In this document: positions 33,618 to 41,968 of the stretch, one piece after another | Position numbering within the stretch: position 1 is the stretch's first letter | Layout of the letters: the number at the start of each line of letters is the position of its first letter | Assembly: GCF_002483315.1 (NCBI RefSeq) | Contig: NZ_DLHR01000006.1 | Location: 231,436-295,435 of the forward strand | Length of the DNA stretch: 64,000 nucleotides | Origin: Flavobacterium sp. UBA7663 | GTDB taxonomy: Bacteria; Bacteroidota; Bacteroidia; Flavobacteriales; Flavobacteriaceae | Direction: 5' to 3' | Notes under the pieces: generated by a model | Told to the model about the DNA's origin: nothing | Seen by the model: the letters and a program-made list of their open reading frames with translations, nothing else | The model's database searches: none | Program-made: the position numbers and the translations under genes

Positions 33618-35315
33618 ATGCAACTTTCGGAACAAGAAATCATTAGAAGAGACAAACTAAACGCTTTACGCGAACTTGGAATTAACCCTTATCCAGCGGA
33701 TTTATTTCCGGTGAATCACACTTCAAAGCAAGTGAAGGAAAATTTCGAAGAAGGCAAGAAGGTTATTTTGGCTGGACGTTTGATGAGTGTTCGTGATCAA
33801 GGAAAAGCTTCGTTTGCTGAATTACAAGACAGTGAAGGAAGAATTCAGTTGTATTTTAATCGCGATGTACTTTGCGAAGGCGAAGACAAAACGCTTTACA
33901 ATCAAGTTTTCAAAAAATTAACCGATTTAGGTGATTTTATTGGAATTGAAGGTGAATTATTCATGACGAAAGTAGGCGCTATGTGTGTTCGTGTGGATGA
34001 TTTTAAAATGTTGAGTAAAACATTAAAACCGCTTCCATTACCAAAAACTGACGAAGAAGGTCACGTATTTGATGCGTTTACTGACCCAGAATTACGCTAC
34101 CGTATGCGTTATGTAGATTTAGTAGTAAACCCACATGTGAAAGAAGTATTCATGAAAAGAACCAAATTGTTCACCGCTATGCGAACTTTCTTTAATGAAG
34201 CAGGTTATATGGAAGTGGAAACTCCAGTTTTACAATCAATTCCTGGTGGAGCTGCAGCGCGTCCTTTTATTACACATCATAACAGTTTAGATATTCCGTT
34301 ATACATGCGAATTGCTAACGAATTATATTTGAAAAGATTAATCGTTGGTGGTTTTGATGGTGTTTACGAATTTTCGAAAAATTTCCGTAACGAAGGAATG
34401 GACAGAACCCACAATCCAGAATTTACCGCAATGGAAATTTATGTAGCCTACAAAGACTACAACTGGATGATGGAAATGACCGAAAATTTATTAGAATATT
34501 GTGCCACTCAAGTAAACGGAACTACGGAAGCTACTTTTGGCGAACACAAAGTAAACTTCAAAGCACCTTACGCAAGAGTAACGATGACGGATGCTATCAA
34601 ACAATTCACAGGTTTTGACATTACAGGAAAATCGGAAGATGAATTGCGCGAAGCTGCAAAATCTATGGGAATCGAAGTAAACGATACCATGGGTAAAGGA
34701 AAATTAATTGATGAGATTTTTGGGGAAAAATGTGAAGGCAACTTCATTCAACCAACTTTTATCACCGATTATCCGAAAGAAATGTCGCCTTTATGTAAAT
34801 CGCACCGAGATAATCCTGAATTAACAGAACGTTTTGAATTGATGGTTTGTGGTAAAGAAATCGCGAATGCTTATTCCGAATTAAACGACCCAATTGATCA
34901 ACGTGAGCGTTTTGAGGCACAAATGGCTTTAGCCGAAAAAGGTGATGATGAAGCCAACGGAATTATTGATGAAGATTTCTTAAGAGCATTAGAATACGGA
35001 ATGCCGCCAACTTCTGGTTTAGGAATTGGAATGGACCGATTAATCATGTTTTTAACGAATAATCCATCGATTCAAGAAGTGTTGTTCTTTCCACAAATGC
35101 GACCAGAGAAAAAAGGACCAGAATTAACGGAAGATGAAAAACACATCATCGAAATTTTAAAAGCAAACCAAGGTATCTCAATTGGAGATTTAAAAATAAA
35201 AGCCGATTTAAGCGGTAAAAAATGGGATGTAGCTAGTAAAGGCATTAGCAAACATGGCTTAATGAAAATTATTGTTGACGGTGATAATAAAATTGCTGAA
35301 TATTTAGGGAAATAA
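33618..35315 (+). CDS. lysS: Lysine--tRNA ligase, class II
   Basis: This enzyme charges tRNA-Lys. It is 565 aa, somewhat longer than the E. coli enzyme because of a C-terminal extension of about 65 residues (from MRPEKKGPELTEDEKHIIEI). The OB-fold anticodon domain (about 55-150) is followed by the catalytic core with motif 2 (FRNEGMDRTHNPEFTAME) and motif 3 (GLGIGMDRLIMFL, near 480). The extension looks like a small helical region ending KIAEYLGK. The promoter just upstream and terminator just downstream suggest a single-gene unit. Confidence 0.97.
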   Translation: MQLSEQEIIRRDKLNALRELGINPYPADLFPVNHTSKQVKENFEEGKKVILAGRLMSVRDQGKASFAELQDSEGRIQLYFNRDVLCEGEDKTLYNQVFKKLTDLGDFIGIEGELFMTKVGAMCVRVDDFKMLSKTLKPLPLPKTDEEGHVFDAFTDPELRYRMRYVDLVVNPHVKEVFMKRTKLFTAMRTFFNEAGYMEVETPVLQSIPGGAAARPFITHHNSLDIPLYMRIANELYLKRLIVGGFDGVYEFSKNFRNEGMDRTHNPEFTAMEIYVAYKDYNWMMEMTENLLEYCATQVNGTTEATFGEHKVNFKAPYARVTMTDAIKQFTGFDITGKSEDELREAAKSMGIEVNDTMGKGKLIDEIFGEKCEGNFIQPTFITDYPKEMSPLCKSHRDNPELTERFELMVCGKEIANAYSELNDPIDQRERFEAQMALAEKGDDEANGIIDEDFLRALEYGMPPTSGLGIGMDRLIMFLTNNPSIQEVLFFPQMRPEKKGPELTEDEKHIIEILKANQGISIGDLKIKADLSGKKWDVASKGISKHGLMKIIVDGDNKIAEYLGK

Positions 35316-35317
35316 AT

Positions 35318-35348
35318 AAAAAAAGGAACTCAAATGAGTTCCTTTTTT
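35318..35348. terminator. Bidirectional terminator, lysS / outer-membrane protein gene
   Basis: The 8-bp perfect stem GGAACTCA / TGAGTTCC is flanked by A7 and T6. It lies just past the lysS stop, and the convergent gene ends at 35350. Confidence 0.93.
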
Positions 35349-35349
35349 A

Positions 35350-36312
35350 TTATAAACTATAATTCAAATTCAAACTCCAACGGTAATTGGCTTCTAAATT
35401 ACCACCATTCAAATTTTGAGTAATTGGCAACATTACATTTGCTCCCAAAGAAAATTTATCTTTTCCTATTTCAAAGCCTAATTTACCAAAGAAAATATCA
35501 CCAGCAGTATTACGAACTTTTTGTCCTAACTGATAATTATCTTCATATACTTCTCCTGCAAAACCAAGTTGTGGTGCTATCGAATACTTTTCTTTTTCAT
35601 ACAAATAGAAAAAAGTTCCTGAATAATTGAATTGATTTCCGAAACGATAATTTTTATCATTTTCAGTTTTAATCACATAATTAAGCATGGTGTTTAGCCC
35701 AAATTTTTTTCTTTTTACCACATATTCGGTAGCTAAAAAATAATCTAAACTTCCTGTTCCTACTTGGTAACTTGGGTTGAAACTACCGTTATTTGCTTCA
35801 TCAAATTTTCCAGTTGGAACTTTTATTCCTGCTCCAGCTTGCAATGAATGAACCAAAAAAGTACTGTCTTTATGCGTTTTGTATAATTGATACATTCCTA
35901 AAATGGTGATATCTCCAATCCCGCTAACATTTTGTTTCCCATTTGCCGATTCTCGATTATGAAAATGATAAGGAATTAAAGCAGAAATTTGTACTTTTTT
36001 CACCACCGGAATTCTTGCCCAAACCTGCATAGTGTTATAACTTTCGTTGTACCAAGCCGAGTTACTATACAAACCATCCGTACTTTTATAGGATTGGTTA
36101 AAATAACGAATTCCAACAAAATTGGTATTTAACATAGAGGCAAAACCCATGCTTCCGCCACTTGCCGAACAGCCACAAGCATCGCAATCATCAAAAAAGT
36201 CCTCAGAAACTTGATGAAATTTTAAAAACGGATTAATTGTTGACAAACTGTCTTTTTCGGCTGTAAATCCATATTGAAAAATCAATAGGAAAATGATGAT
36301 ATATTTTTTCAT
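35350..36312 (-). CDS. Outer-membrane beta-barrel protein with CGCSASGGSMG motif, copper-locus associated
   Basis: The 320-aa protein has a signal peptide (MKKYIIIFLLIFQYGFTA), a metal-site-like cluster DDCDACGCSASGGSMG (41-56), and a barrel-like remainder ending WSLNLNYSL. I recall this motif in Bacteroidetes proteins called transporters of unknown substrate, next to MbnP and di-haem peroxidase genes. The stop of the peroxidase gene is one base before this start, so they are cotranscribed. A role in copper capture or export across the outer membrane is inference from the locus and the three Cys. Confidence 0.7.
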   Translation of the reverse strand: MKKYIIIFLLIFQYGFTAEKDSLSTINPFLKFHQVSEDFFDDCDACGCSASGGSMGFASMLNTNFVGIRYFNQSYKSTDGLYSNSAWYNESYNTMQVWARIPVVKKVQISALIPYHFHNRESANGKQNVSGIGDITILGMYQLYKTHKDSTFLVHSLQAGAGIKVPTGKFDEANNGSFNPSYQVGTGSLDYFLATEYVVKRKKFGLNTMLNYVIKTENDKNYRFGNQFNYSGTFFYLYEKEKYSIAPQLGFAGEVYEDNYQLGQKVRNTAGDIFFGKLGFEIGKDKFSLGANVMLPITQNLNGGNLEANYRWSLNLNYSL

Positions 36313-36313
36313 T

Positions 36314-37354
36314 TTAAAATTCAGAAAATTTTGGATTCGTTAAAAATTCGTTATCCGTCAAGGTTTTTAAGAAGGCTACAAGTTGTGATTTTTCGGTTGC
36401 AGTCAACGGAATTCCTAATGTTCCACCATTGTTTAAACTTGCGTCTAAATTTTGAGTATTTGAAACACCTGACGAATAATGATTTAACACTGCTTCTAAA
36501 GTGTAAAAACGACCATCGTGCATGTAAGGTGCGGTTTTTTCGATGTTTCTCAAACTTGGCACTTTAAACTTGTATTTGTCAATATCCAATTCGGTTACGC
36601 GATATCTTCCTTTGTCGTTTATTGACGGATTTATTGGCAATCCGTTGTTTCTGAACGAATTATCAGTAAATATATCAGTGGCATGACACGAAGCACATTT
36701 TTGATTGAACAAATCATAACCTGCTAATTCGTCTGAAGTTAATGTTCCTCCAGCTTCGTTTCTTCTGTATTTATCAAAACGTGAATTGGAAGAAGTGAGT
36801 AGGGTCATAAATTGTGATAGTGCTTTTAACATGTTTTCGGAATTGATTTCTTCTCCTGGAAAAGCTTGACGGAATAATTTTTTATACTCACTATCATTTT
36901 TCATCATATTGATTATACTGATAATATCGCCATTCATTTCTAATTCGTTAGAAATAGGCGCCATTGATAGCAATTCGATATGATCGGCTGCTCCGTCCCA
37001 AAAAAATTGGGTTTGATAAGCCATGTTTTGAATGGGTGGTGCATTTCGTGTTCCAACACCATCACCAACACCGTGACTAAAGGTGTGACCGTGATGTGTA
37101 AACGCATCTTCTTGAATGTGACAAAAGCCACAAGAAACCACTCCATCTGAAGCTAAGCGACCATCGTAAAAGATTTTTTTTCCCAATTCAAAACCTTTTT
37201 CGGTTAATGGATTATTAGCTATATTGTAAGCTAATGGTGGAAAATTTGAAGGCGCTTGATAATCAATAGGAATGTTTTGGTATTCTGATGAATCGTCTGA
37301 TGCGCAACTGAATAAAAATCCAATTGCTAATAAAATTAAATATTTTGTTTTCAT
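36314..37354 (-). CDS. Di-haem cytochrome c peroxidase family lipoprotein (MbnH-like)
   Basis: The 346-aa lipoprotein (lipobox LFSC, Cys17) carries two haem c sites: CGFCH (75-79) and CASCH (220-224). The region between and after them (RNAPPIQNMAYQTQFFWDG, and KYKFKVPSLRNIEKTAPYMHDGRFYTLEAVLNHY at about 258-291) is that of the bacterial CCP/MauG family. Being linked to an MbnP gene suggests the MbnH branch, which oxidises a Trp of MbnP to kynurenine to form a copper site. It is the second gene of the unit. An ordinary peroxide-reducing role is the alternative. Confidence 0.85.
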   Translation of the reverse strand: MKTKYLILLAIGFLFSCASDDSSEYQNIPIDYQAPSNFPPLAYNIANNPLTEKGFELGKKIFYDGRLASDGVVSCGFCHIQEDAFTHHGHTFSHGVGDGVGTRNAPPIQNMAYQTQFFWDGAADHIELLSMAPISNELEMNGDIISIINMMKNDSEYKKLFRQAFPGEEINSENMLKALSQFMTLLTSSNSRFDKYRRNEAGGTLTSDELAGYDLFNQKCASCHATDIFTDNSFRNNGLPINPSINDKGRYRVTELDIDKYKFKVPSLRNIEKTAPYMHDGRFYTLEAVLNHYSSGVSNTQNLDASLNNGGTLGIPLTATEKSQLVAFLKTLTDNEFLTNPKFSEF

Positions 37355-37366
37355 AACGCTATGTTT

Positions 37367-37507
37367 TAGCCCAGATGGGAATTAAAAGCCCGTAAAGGAA
37401 AAACAAATTGATTTTGTTGCTAAAAAAGGCGACCTAAGAAGCCCTTTTTTTAGTTTACAAAATTTTTGTTTTTCCTGCGGACTTGTAATGTACAGCTGGA
37501 TTAGCTT
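37367..37507. ncRNA. Flavo-1-like structured intergenic element, copy A
   Basis: The 141-base element fills the MbnP-peroxidase gap. The left end is TAGCCCAGATGGGAA and the right end TGTACAGCTGGATTAGC; these ends can pair partly (TAGCCCAG with CTGGATTA). Inside are a stem around 37422-37451 (AAAAAAGGC with GCCCTTTTTT) and AAAACAAAAA/TTTTTGTTTTT-type pairing (about 37400-37475). Its ends match the element at 22249-22322. The element type is inferred from memory; direction of transcription is unclear. Confidence 0.5.
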
Positions 37508-37516
37508 TTACTAAAA

Positions 37517-38296
37517 TTAATCGTTGTGAACGTGGTGTACTTCAAACATTGTAGGAACGTTGTTTGCAGAAATGTTTTGCACTTTTGTTCCTCCCATTAC
37601 GTCTAGACCTTCTTCAAAATTGATAACCGTTGTACCATCAACAATCTTCTTTAAATCGGCCATGATATGAACCTGAGGAGTAATGTTTGTTCTTACTAAT
37701 GCGTTGTCTGGTAAATCTAAAGTAACTTCGGCATAATTGTATACATCACCGGTTTTTCCTGTATGCACTCTGTAATTTGCATTTGTATGCGTTGCTGAAG
37801 TAACAGTTCCTTCGAATTTTACAAATTTATATCCAGCAGCCCAAGACCATGTCATTCCTAATGCTTGCGCATCTGTCCACATAGTTCCTTGTCCGTCTGC
37901 TCCAGCGTTAAATTGCGCTTGATCAACACCAATTCCGAAGGTAACTTTTGTGTAATTTCCAGCTGGAATGTTTGGTAAATTTAATAATGTACTTGTAGCA
38001 TCTGCTTCGTTTACAAAGAAATAGCTTTCGCTTTTAGGCACAGTATAAGTTGAACCATCTTCTTTAGTTAAAACAATATTACTCACAATATAGATTGCAT
38101 TTGAAGCTTTAACAACTTCTCCGTTTGAGTTTGTGTATGCTGTATTGAATGCAAAATCTGCATCACCATATACGTTATCGAATTCTAATTTTAAGTTTCC
38201 TTCACCTGTTATTGCGTTGTTATCATCGTCTGAACATGAAGTAAATGCTAAAGCTATAGCCATTACAGCTACTATATTTTTTAATTGAAATTTCAT
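37517..38296 (-). CDS. MbnP family copper-binding lipoprotein
   Basis: The 259-aa lipoprotein (FTSCSDDD, Cys21) matches the MbnP family: FGIGVDQAQFN (120-130), GMTWSWAAGYKFVKFEG (147-163) with Trp150 and Trp152, NITPQVHIM (His209) and a His-rich tail HHVHND. In methanotroph MbnP a Trp is converted to kynurenine by MbnH, and copper binds there. Here an MbnH-like peroxidase and a barrel protein follow, so this is probably a surface or periplasmic copper-binding protein of one uptake or detoxification system. The candidate Trp residues are visible, but which one is modified is not known. Confidence 0.85.
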   Translation of the reverse strand: MKFQLKNIVAVMAIALAFTSCSDDDNNAITGEGNLKLEFDNVYGDADFAFNTAYTNSNGEVVKASNAIYIVSNIVLTKEDGSTYTVPKSESYFFVNEADATSTLLNLPNIPAGNYTKVTFGIGVDQAQFNAGADGQGTMWTDAQALGMTWSWAAGYKFVKFEGTVTSATHTNANYRVHTGKTGDVYNYAEVTLDLPDNALVRTNITPQVHIMADLKKIVDGTTVINFEEGLDVMGGTKVQNISANNVPTMFEVHHVHND

Positions 38297-38420
38297 TTTT
38301 TGAAAATTTTTAGTTTTTAAAATTTAATATTATTTGTGCTTAAAGATTGATTTCTTTAAACAATTTTGGACATAGATATCCTAATCGATTCTTAGAATTA
38401 GAAACGATTGCAATAAAAAA

Positions 38421-38798
38421 TTAAACTAAAAAGGTGGGTGGATGAAAAGTGGACTGTATTGCAGTCAAAGCATACAAATTCTGATAGTCAGAATTGATTT
38501 TTTTGTTTGTGAAAACGAAGTTTTTAGCAAAAGAAACTACTTTGAATTCTTGACAAAACATGGTTTCAATTTCTTGTTTTACGTTTTGCTTTTTATCTGA
38601 AGAAGCATTTTTATCTTCTTCAGCAGATTTTGCTAATTGCTTCGTTAAGTGACATTTACCATTACATTTAAGTTCTGGTTTTTCCTTATTTTCACAAAGC
38701 TCTTTTACAATATAGTCATAGTTAATAACGTATTCCAAAAATGGAATAGCTGGCTTTACCAGCATAAAAAAAGCGATTAAAATGACTAAATTTTTCAC
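38421..38798 (-). CDS. Small Cys-rich membrane-anchored protein, copper-locus associated
   Basis: The 125-aa protein has one hydrophobic N-terminal span (VKNLVILIAFFMLVKPAIP), then LEYVINYDYIVKELCENK, and a CNGKCHLTKQL motif (C-x3-C), with one more upstream Cys and a lower-complexity Lys/Glu region. I recall this pattern in Flavobacteria proteins of unknown function. A TTG start 5 codons earlier would lie on a -7 element (TATATTTG, 38810-38803), so GTG 38798 is preferred; that would make the mRNA almost leaderless. It lies upstream of MbnP with a 124-base gap. A metal-related role is inference. Confidence 0.6.
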   Translation of the reverse strand: MKNLVILIAFFMLVKPAIPFLEYVINYDYIVKELCENKEKPELKCNGKCHLTKQLAKSAEEDKNASSDKKQNVKQEIETMFCQEFKVVSFAKNFVFTNKKINSDYQNLYALTAIQSTFHPPTFLV

Positions 38799-38924
38799 TT
38801 TGCAAATATACAAACGTTTTTCTATTGCAATTAATTAAAAACAATTTTTAATAATATTTTGTTAATGATTAAACCTTTTTAAAATGGTTGTGTCTTATCA
38901 TCAAACAATTAAAAAATAAGAAAG

Positions 38925-39356
38925 ATGAAAAAAATGATTTTAGCAATTGCATTAGTAGCTACCACACTAACCTTTGCACAAGAAAGAAAAGCAAGAGGAG
39001 CAAAACTAACTCCAGAGCAACAAACAGAACTTCAAGTCAAAAGAATGACTTTGGAATTAGATTTAGATGATAAACAACAAAAAGAAATCAAAACAATTTT
39101 AGTAGAACAAAGTAAAAAAAGAGAAACTAAAATTGCCGCTATGAAAGCTAAAAAAGAAAAAGGTGAAAAGCCATCAGCTGATGAAAAATTTGCTGCAAAA
39201 AATGAAATGCTTGACAATCAAATTGAAATAAAAGCCAAAATGAAAAAAATATTAAAGCCAGAACAATTTGCAAAATGGGAAGAAAAGCAAGCAGATAGAA
39301 AAGAGGACAGAAAAGAGAGAATTGAAAAAAAGGTTGAAAAACGTAGTACTAAATAA
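38925..39356 (+). CDS. Secreted Spy/LTXXQ-like helical protein (DUF4890-like)
   Basis: The 143-aa protein has a signal peptide (MKKMILAIALVATTLTFAQ), then a Lys/Glu-rich helical region with LTPEQQTELQVKRMTLELDLDDKQQKEI and LKPEQFAKWEEKQ. This two-helix pattern of LTPEQ-type motifs resembles Spy/CpxP periplasmic chaperones and DUF4890. The highly charged tail (residues 115-143) is likely coiled or disordered. It and the next gene are on the plus strand, divergent from the copper locus. In enterobacteria Spy responds to envelope stress, including copper; a link to the adjacent locus is only suggestive. Confidence 0.75.
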   Translation: MKKMILAIALVATTLTFAQERKARGAKLTPEQQTELQVKRMTLELDLDDKQQKEIKTILVEQSKKRETKIAAMKAKKEKGEKPSADEKFAAKNEMLDNQIEIKAKMKKILKPEQFAKWEEKQADRKEDRKERIEKKVEKRSTK

Positions 39357-39373
39357 TTATTTCATTGAAATAT

Positions 39374-39404
39374 TTTGATATTTATTGAATTTAATTTAGT
39401 TTTG
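39374..39404 (+). promoter_or_regulatory. Promoter of the second Spy-like gene
   Basis: The plus strand reads TTTG (39374-39377), exactly 19 bases, TAGTTTTG (39397-39404). Predicted start is near 39410 with a 26-base leader to ATG 39436. It gives this gene its own promoter in addition to any readthrough from the upstream gene. Confidence 0.7.
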
Positions 39405-39435
39405 ACGAAACAACATTTAATTTATTAAATCTATT

Positions 39436-39774
39436 ATGAAAAAAATATTTCTATCATTGATAATCTTTTTTGCTTTAAGTAATACTGCACTTGCTCAAGA
39501 TAAAGTTCAGGAAAAAAAATCTAAAGACCCTGTTGTACAAGCAAAAATGGAAATAGCTGAATTAGTTAAGGAAATTACTCTTGAAAGCTCGTTAGAAAAT
39601 GGATTAATTAATTTATTAACTTATAAACACGAAACATTAGCTAAAGCAACAACTGATCAAGAGCGCAATCAAGTTTACGAAACTATGAAAAGTAAATTAG
39701 ATGGATCACTTTCTCCAGAACAATTAAAAAAGTTAAAAAGTAATAAAAAACTTTACGAAAACTTAATTAAATAA
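39436..39774 (+). CDS. Small secreted helical protein, unknown function
   Basis: The 112-aa protein has a signal peptide (MKKIFLSLIIFFALSNTALAQ) and a helical, Lys/Glu-rich body including LVKEITLESSLENGLINLL and a C-terminal LDGSLSPEQLKKLKSNKKLYENLIK. The SPEQLKKL motif recalls the Spy-like gene just upstream, so the pair may be distant relatives, but I do not recognise the family. The short hydrophilic body suggests a periplasmic chaperone-type or sensor protein. Confidence 0.7.
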   Translation: MKKIFLSLIIFFALSNTALAQDKVQEKKSKDPVVQAKMEIAELVKEITLESSLENGLINLLTYKHETLAKATTDQERNQVYETMKSKLDGSLSPEQLKKLKSNKKLYENLIK

Positions 39775-39806
39775 AAAAAGTCCCGATTTTATCGGGACTT
39801 TTTTTA
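39773..39806. terminator. Bidirectional terminator, Spy-like gene / hemL
   Basis: The 9-bp perfect stem AGTCCCGAT / ATCGGGACT has a TTT loop and is flanked by A7 and T7. It lies between convergent genes. Confidence 0.93.
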
Positions 39807-41090
39807 TAGTTCTTTTGCTACTTCTTTAATTTTAGCAATGGTAAAATCTAAATCTTCATACGTTAACGCATCAGTAATAAACCAGGTTTCATAAGCGGAA
39901 GGTGCAATATAAATTCCTCTGTTTAATAATCCGTGGAAGAACTTCTTAAAAGTATCGTTATCTCCGTTTTTAGCCGTTGCAAAATCATAAACAGGATTAG
40001 CATCAAAATGAACTGAAATCATCGACCCTACTCTATTAATAGTAAAAACTATATTTTCTTCTGTTAATACTTTTTGAATACCTTTTTCTAAATAAGCTGT
40101 TTTTTCATCTAAACGTTTAAAAATCTCAGTATCTGAATTCAAAGCTTTCAACATTTCTAATCCTGCAGCCATAGCTAACGGATTTCCAGATAATGTTCCC
40201 GCTTGATAAACTGGTCCTAATGGCGCTAAGTAATTCATGATTTCTTCTCTTGCCGCAAATGCCCCAACAGGTAATCCACCACCAATTACTTTACCAAAAC
40301 AAACAATATCCGCTTGAACTCCGTATAATTCTTGCGCACCACCTTTTGCTAGGCGAAAACCGGTCATTACTTCATCAAAAATAAGCAAAGTTCCGTTTTC
40401 TGTACAAACCGCTCGTAAAGCTTCTAAAAATCCTTGTGCTGGTGGAATACATCCCATATTTCCAGCAACAGGTTCAATTATAATTGCTGCGATTTCATTT
40501 TTATTAGCTTCGAACAATGCTTTTACGTTGTCGATGTCGTTGTAAGCCGCTAATAATGTATCTTTTGCTGTTCCTTCAGTTACACCAGGAGAATTTGGCA
40601 CACCAAAGGTACTCAAACCACTTCCCGCTGCAATTAAAAACGAATCTGAGTGTCCGTGATAGCATCCTGAAAACTTGATTATTTTATCTCGCTTTGTATA
40701 ACCTCGTGCTAATCGAATAGCGCTCATACAAGCTTCTGTACCCGAATTTACAAAACGAATTTTATCGATATTTGGAACCATAGAAACTGCTAATTGAGCA
40801 ATCTGAGTTTCTAATTCTGTTGGCATTCCGAAAGAAGTTCCTTTTTTAGCTTTTTCTATAACCGCGTTCACCACAGGCTCGTAGGCATGACCTAAAATCA
40901 TTGGTCCCCACGAATTGATATAATCGATTAATCGGTTTCCATCTTCATCATACAAATAAGCTCCTTTTGCTTCTTTCGCAAAAATAGGAGTACCTCCTAC
41001 TCCTTTAAATGCTCTTACTGGAGAATTTACGCCACCAGGAATTACTTTGTTAGCCTCTACAAATAGTTCGCTACTTCTTTTATATAACAT
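39804..41090 (-). CDS. hemL: Glutamate-1-semialdehyde 2,1-aminomutase
   Basis: This PLP enzyme converts glutamate-1-semialdehyde to 5-aminolevulinate, the first common tetrapyrrole precursor, in the glutamyl-tRNA pathway. It is 428 aa. The start MLYKRSSELFVEANKVIPGGVNSPVRAF, SGTEACMSAIRLARGYT (about 115-131), the PLP-Lys segment FGKVIGGGLPVGAF and the YQAGTLSGNPLAMAAG loop are all typical. It overlaps the stop of the GH73-LysM gene by one base, so the two are cotranscribed. Confidence 0.97.
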   Translation of the reverse strand: MLYKRSSELFVEANKVIPGGVNSPVRAFKGVGGTPIFAKEAKGAYLYDEDGNRLIDYINSWGPMILGHAYEPVVNAVIEKAKKGTSFGMPTELETQIAQLAVSMVPNIDKIRFVNSGTEACMSAIRLARGYTKRDKIIKFSGCYHGHSDSFLIAAGSGLSTFGVPNSPGVTEGTAKDTLLAAYNDIDNVKALFEANKNEIAAIIIEPVAGNMGCIPPAQGFLEALRAVCTENGTLLIFDEVMTGFRLAKGGAQELYGVQADIVCFGKVIGGGLPVGAFAAREEIMNYLAPLGPVYQAGTLSGNPLAMAAGLEMLKALNSDTEIFKRLDEKTAYLEKGIQKVLTEENIVFTINRVGSMISVHFDANPVYDFATAKNGDNDTFKKFFHGLLNRGIYIAPSAYETWFITDALTYEDLDFTIAKIKEVAKEL

Positions 41091-41968
41091 TATTTTATTT
41101 TGATTTGTTGCCCAATAGAAATGGTATTGTCAGACATGTTGTTTAATTTCTTTAAATGATCCACCGAAAGATTGAATCTTTTTGACAAAGAATACAAAGT
41201 ATCGCCTTGTTGAATGGTATAATAATCGCCACCTTGCGCTAGAATCATTTCTTTTTTTGAAGGTTTAAAATCGCGACTTAGAACTTCATTATCGTATTTA
41301 TATAATTCGAAACGTTCAATTAATCCAATTAATTTATCTGGATATTTTACATCCGTTGCATAACCTGCCGATTTTAATCCTTTTGCCCAAGATTCATAAT
41401 CACCTTTATCTAATTTAAACAAATTAGAATAACGGGGTCTAGACGTTAAGAATAAAGAATGATCACGATACGATTCTGATGGATGCTCATATTTTCTAAA
41501 ACATTCTTGAGCAGCATCGTCGTCGTGTTTTACACTTTCACCTTTCCAACCTGTGTGACATTTTATTCCGAAGTGATTATTAGCACTTAATGCCAATTTT
41601 CCTTTACCTGCACCCGATTCTAGAATACCTTGCGCCAATGTAATGCTTGCCGGAATTCCGTGAGCTCGCATGTTATTTTGAGCAATTTCTTTAAAATTAT
41701 CTACATAAATTTGAATCTCTTCAGCATACGTTTTCACGTTAGATGTAGCCACTAAACTAACTTCTGAATCGGTTTTGGATTTTGATTCTGTGGTTTCCGA
41801 TTTAGTTGATGAAGTAGTAACAACTGGCTTTGTTGTCTTTTTTGTTTGAGTTACTGGCTTAGATTTTGTCGTTACTTTAGGCTTTGTAGTAGTTCTAACA
41901 ACTGGTTTAGTGCTCGTACAACTTACTACAAAAAGTGCCAAAATAAATAGAGCAAATTTAATTTTCAT
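41090..41968 (-). CDS. GH73 glucosaminidase lipoprotein with LysM domain
   Basis: The 292-aa lipoprotein (LFVVSC, Cys17) has a Lys/Thr/Ser-rich linker (18-75), a GH73 N-acetylglucosaminidase-type domain (about 80-225, with Glu117 in GILESGAGKGKLA as likely catalytic acid) and a C-terminal LysM peptidoglycan-binding domain (about 248-292, YYTIQQGDTLYSLSKRFNLS). It probably cuts glycan strands of the cell wall during growth or division. It overlaps the upstream deaminase gene by 11 bases and hemL by one, so translation of the three is coupled. Confidence 0.9.
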   Translation of the reverse strand: MKIKFALFILALFVVSCTSTKPVVRTTTKPKVTTKSKPVTQTKKTTKPVVTTSSTKSETTESKSKTDSEVSLVATSNVKTYAEEIQIYVDNFKEIAQNNMRAHGIPASITLAQGILESGAGKGKLALSANNHFGIKCHTGWKGESVKHDDDAAQECFRKYEHPSESYRDHSLFLTSRPRYSNLFKLDKGDYESWAKGLKSAGYATDVKYPDKLIGLIERFELYKYDNEVLSRDFKPSKKEMILAQGGDYYTIQQGDTLYSLSKRFNLSVDHLKKLNNMSDNTISIGQQIKIK

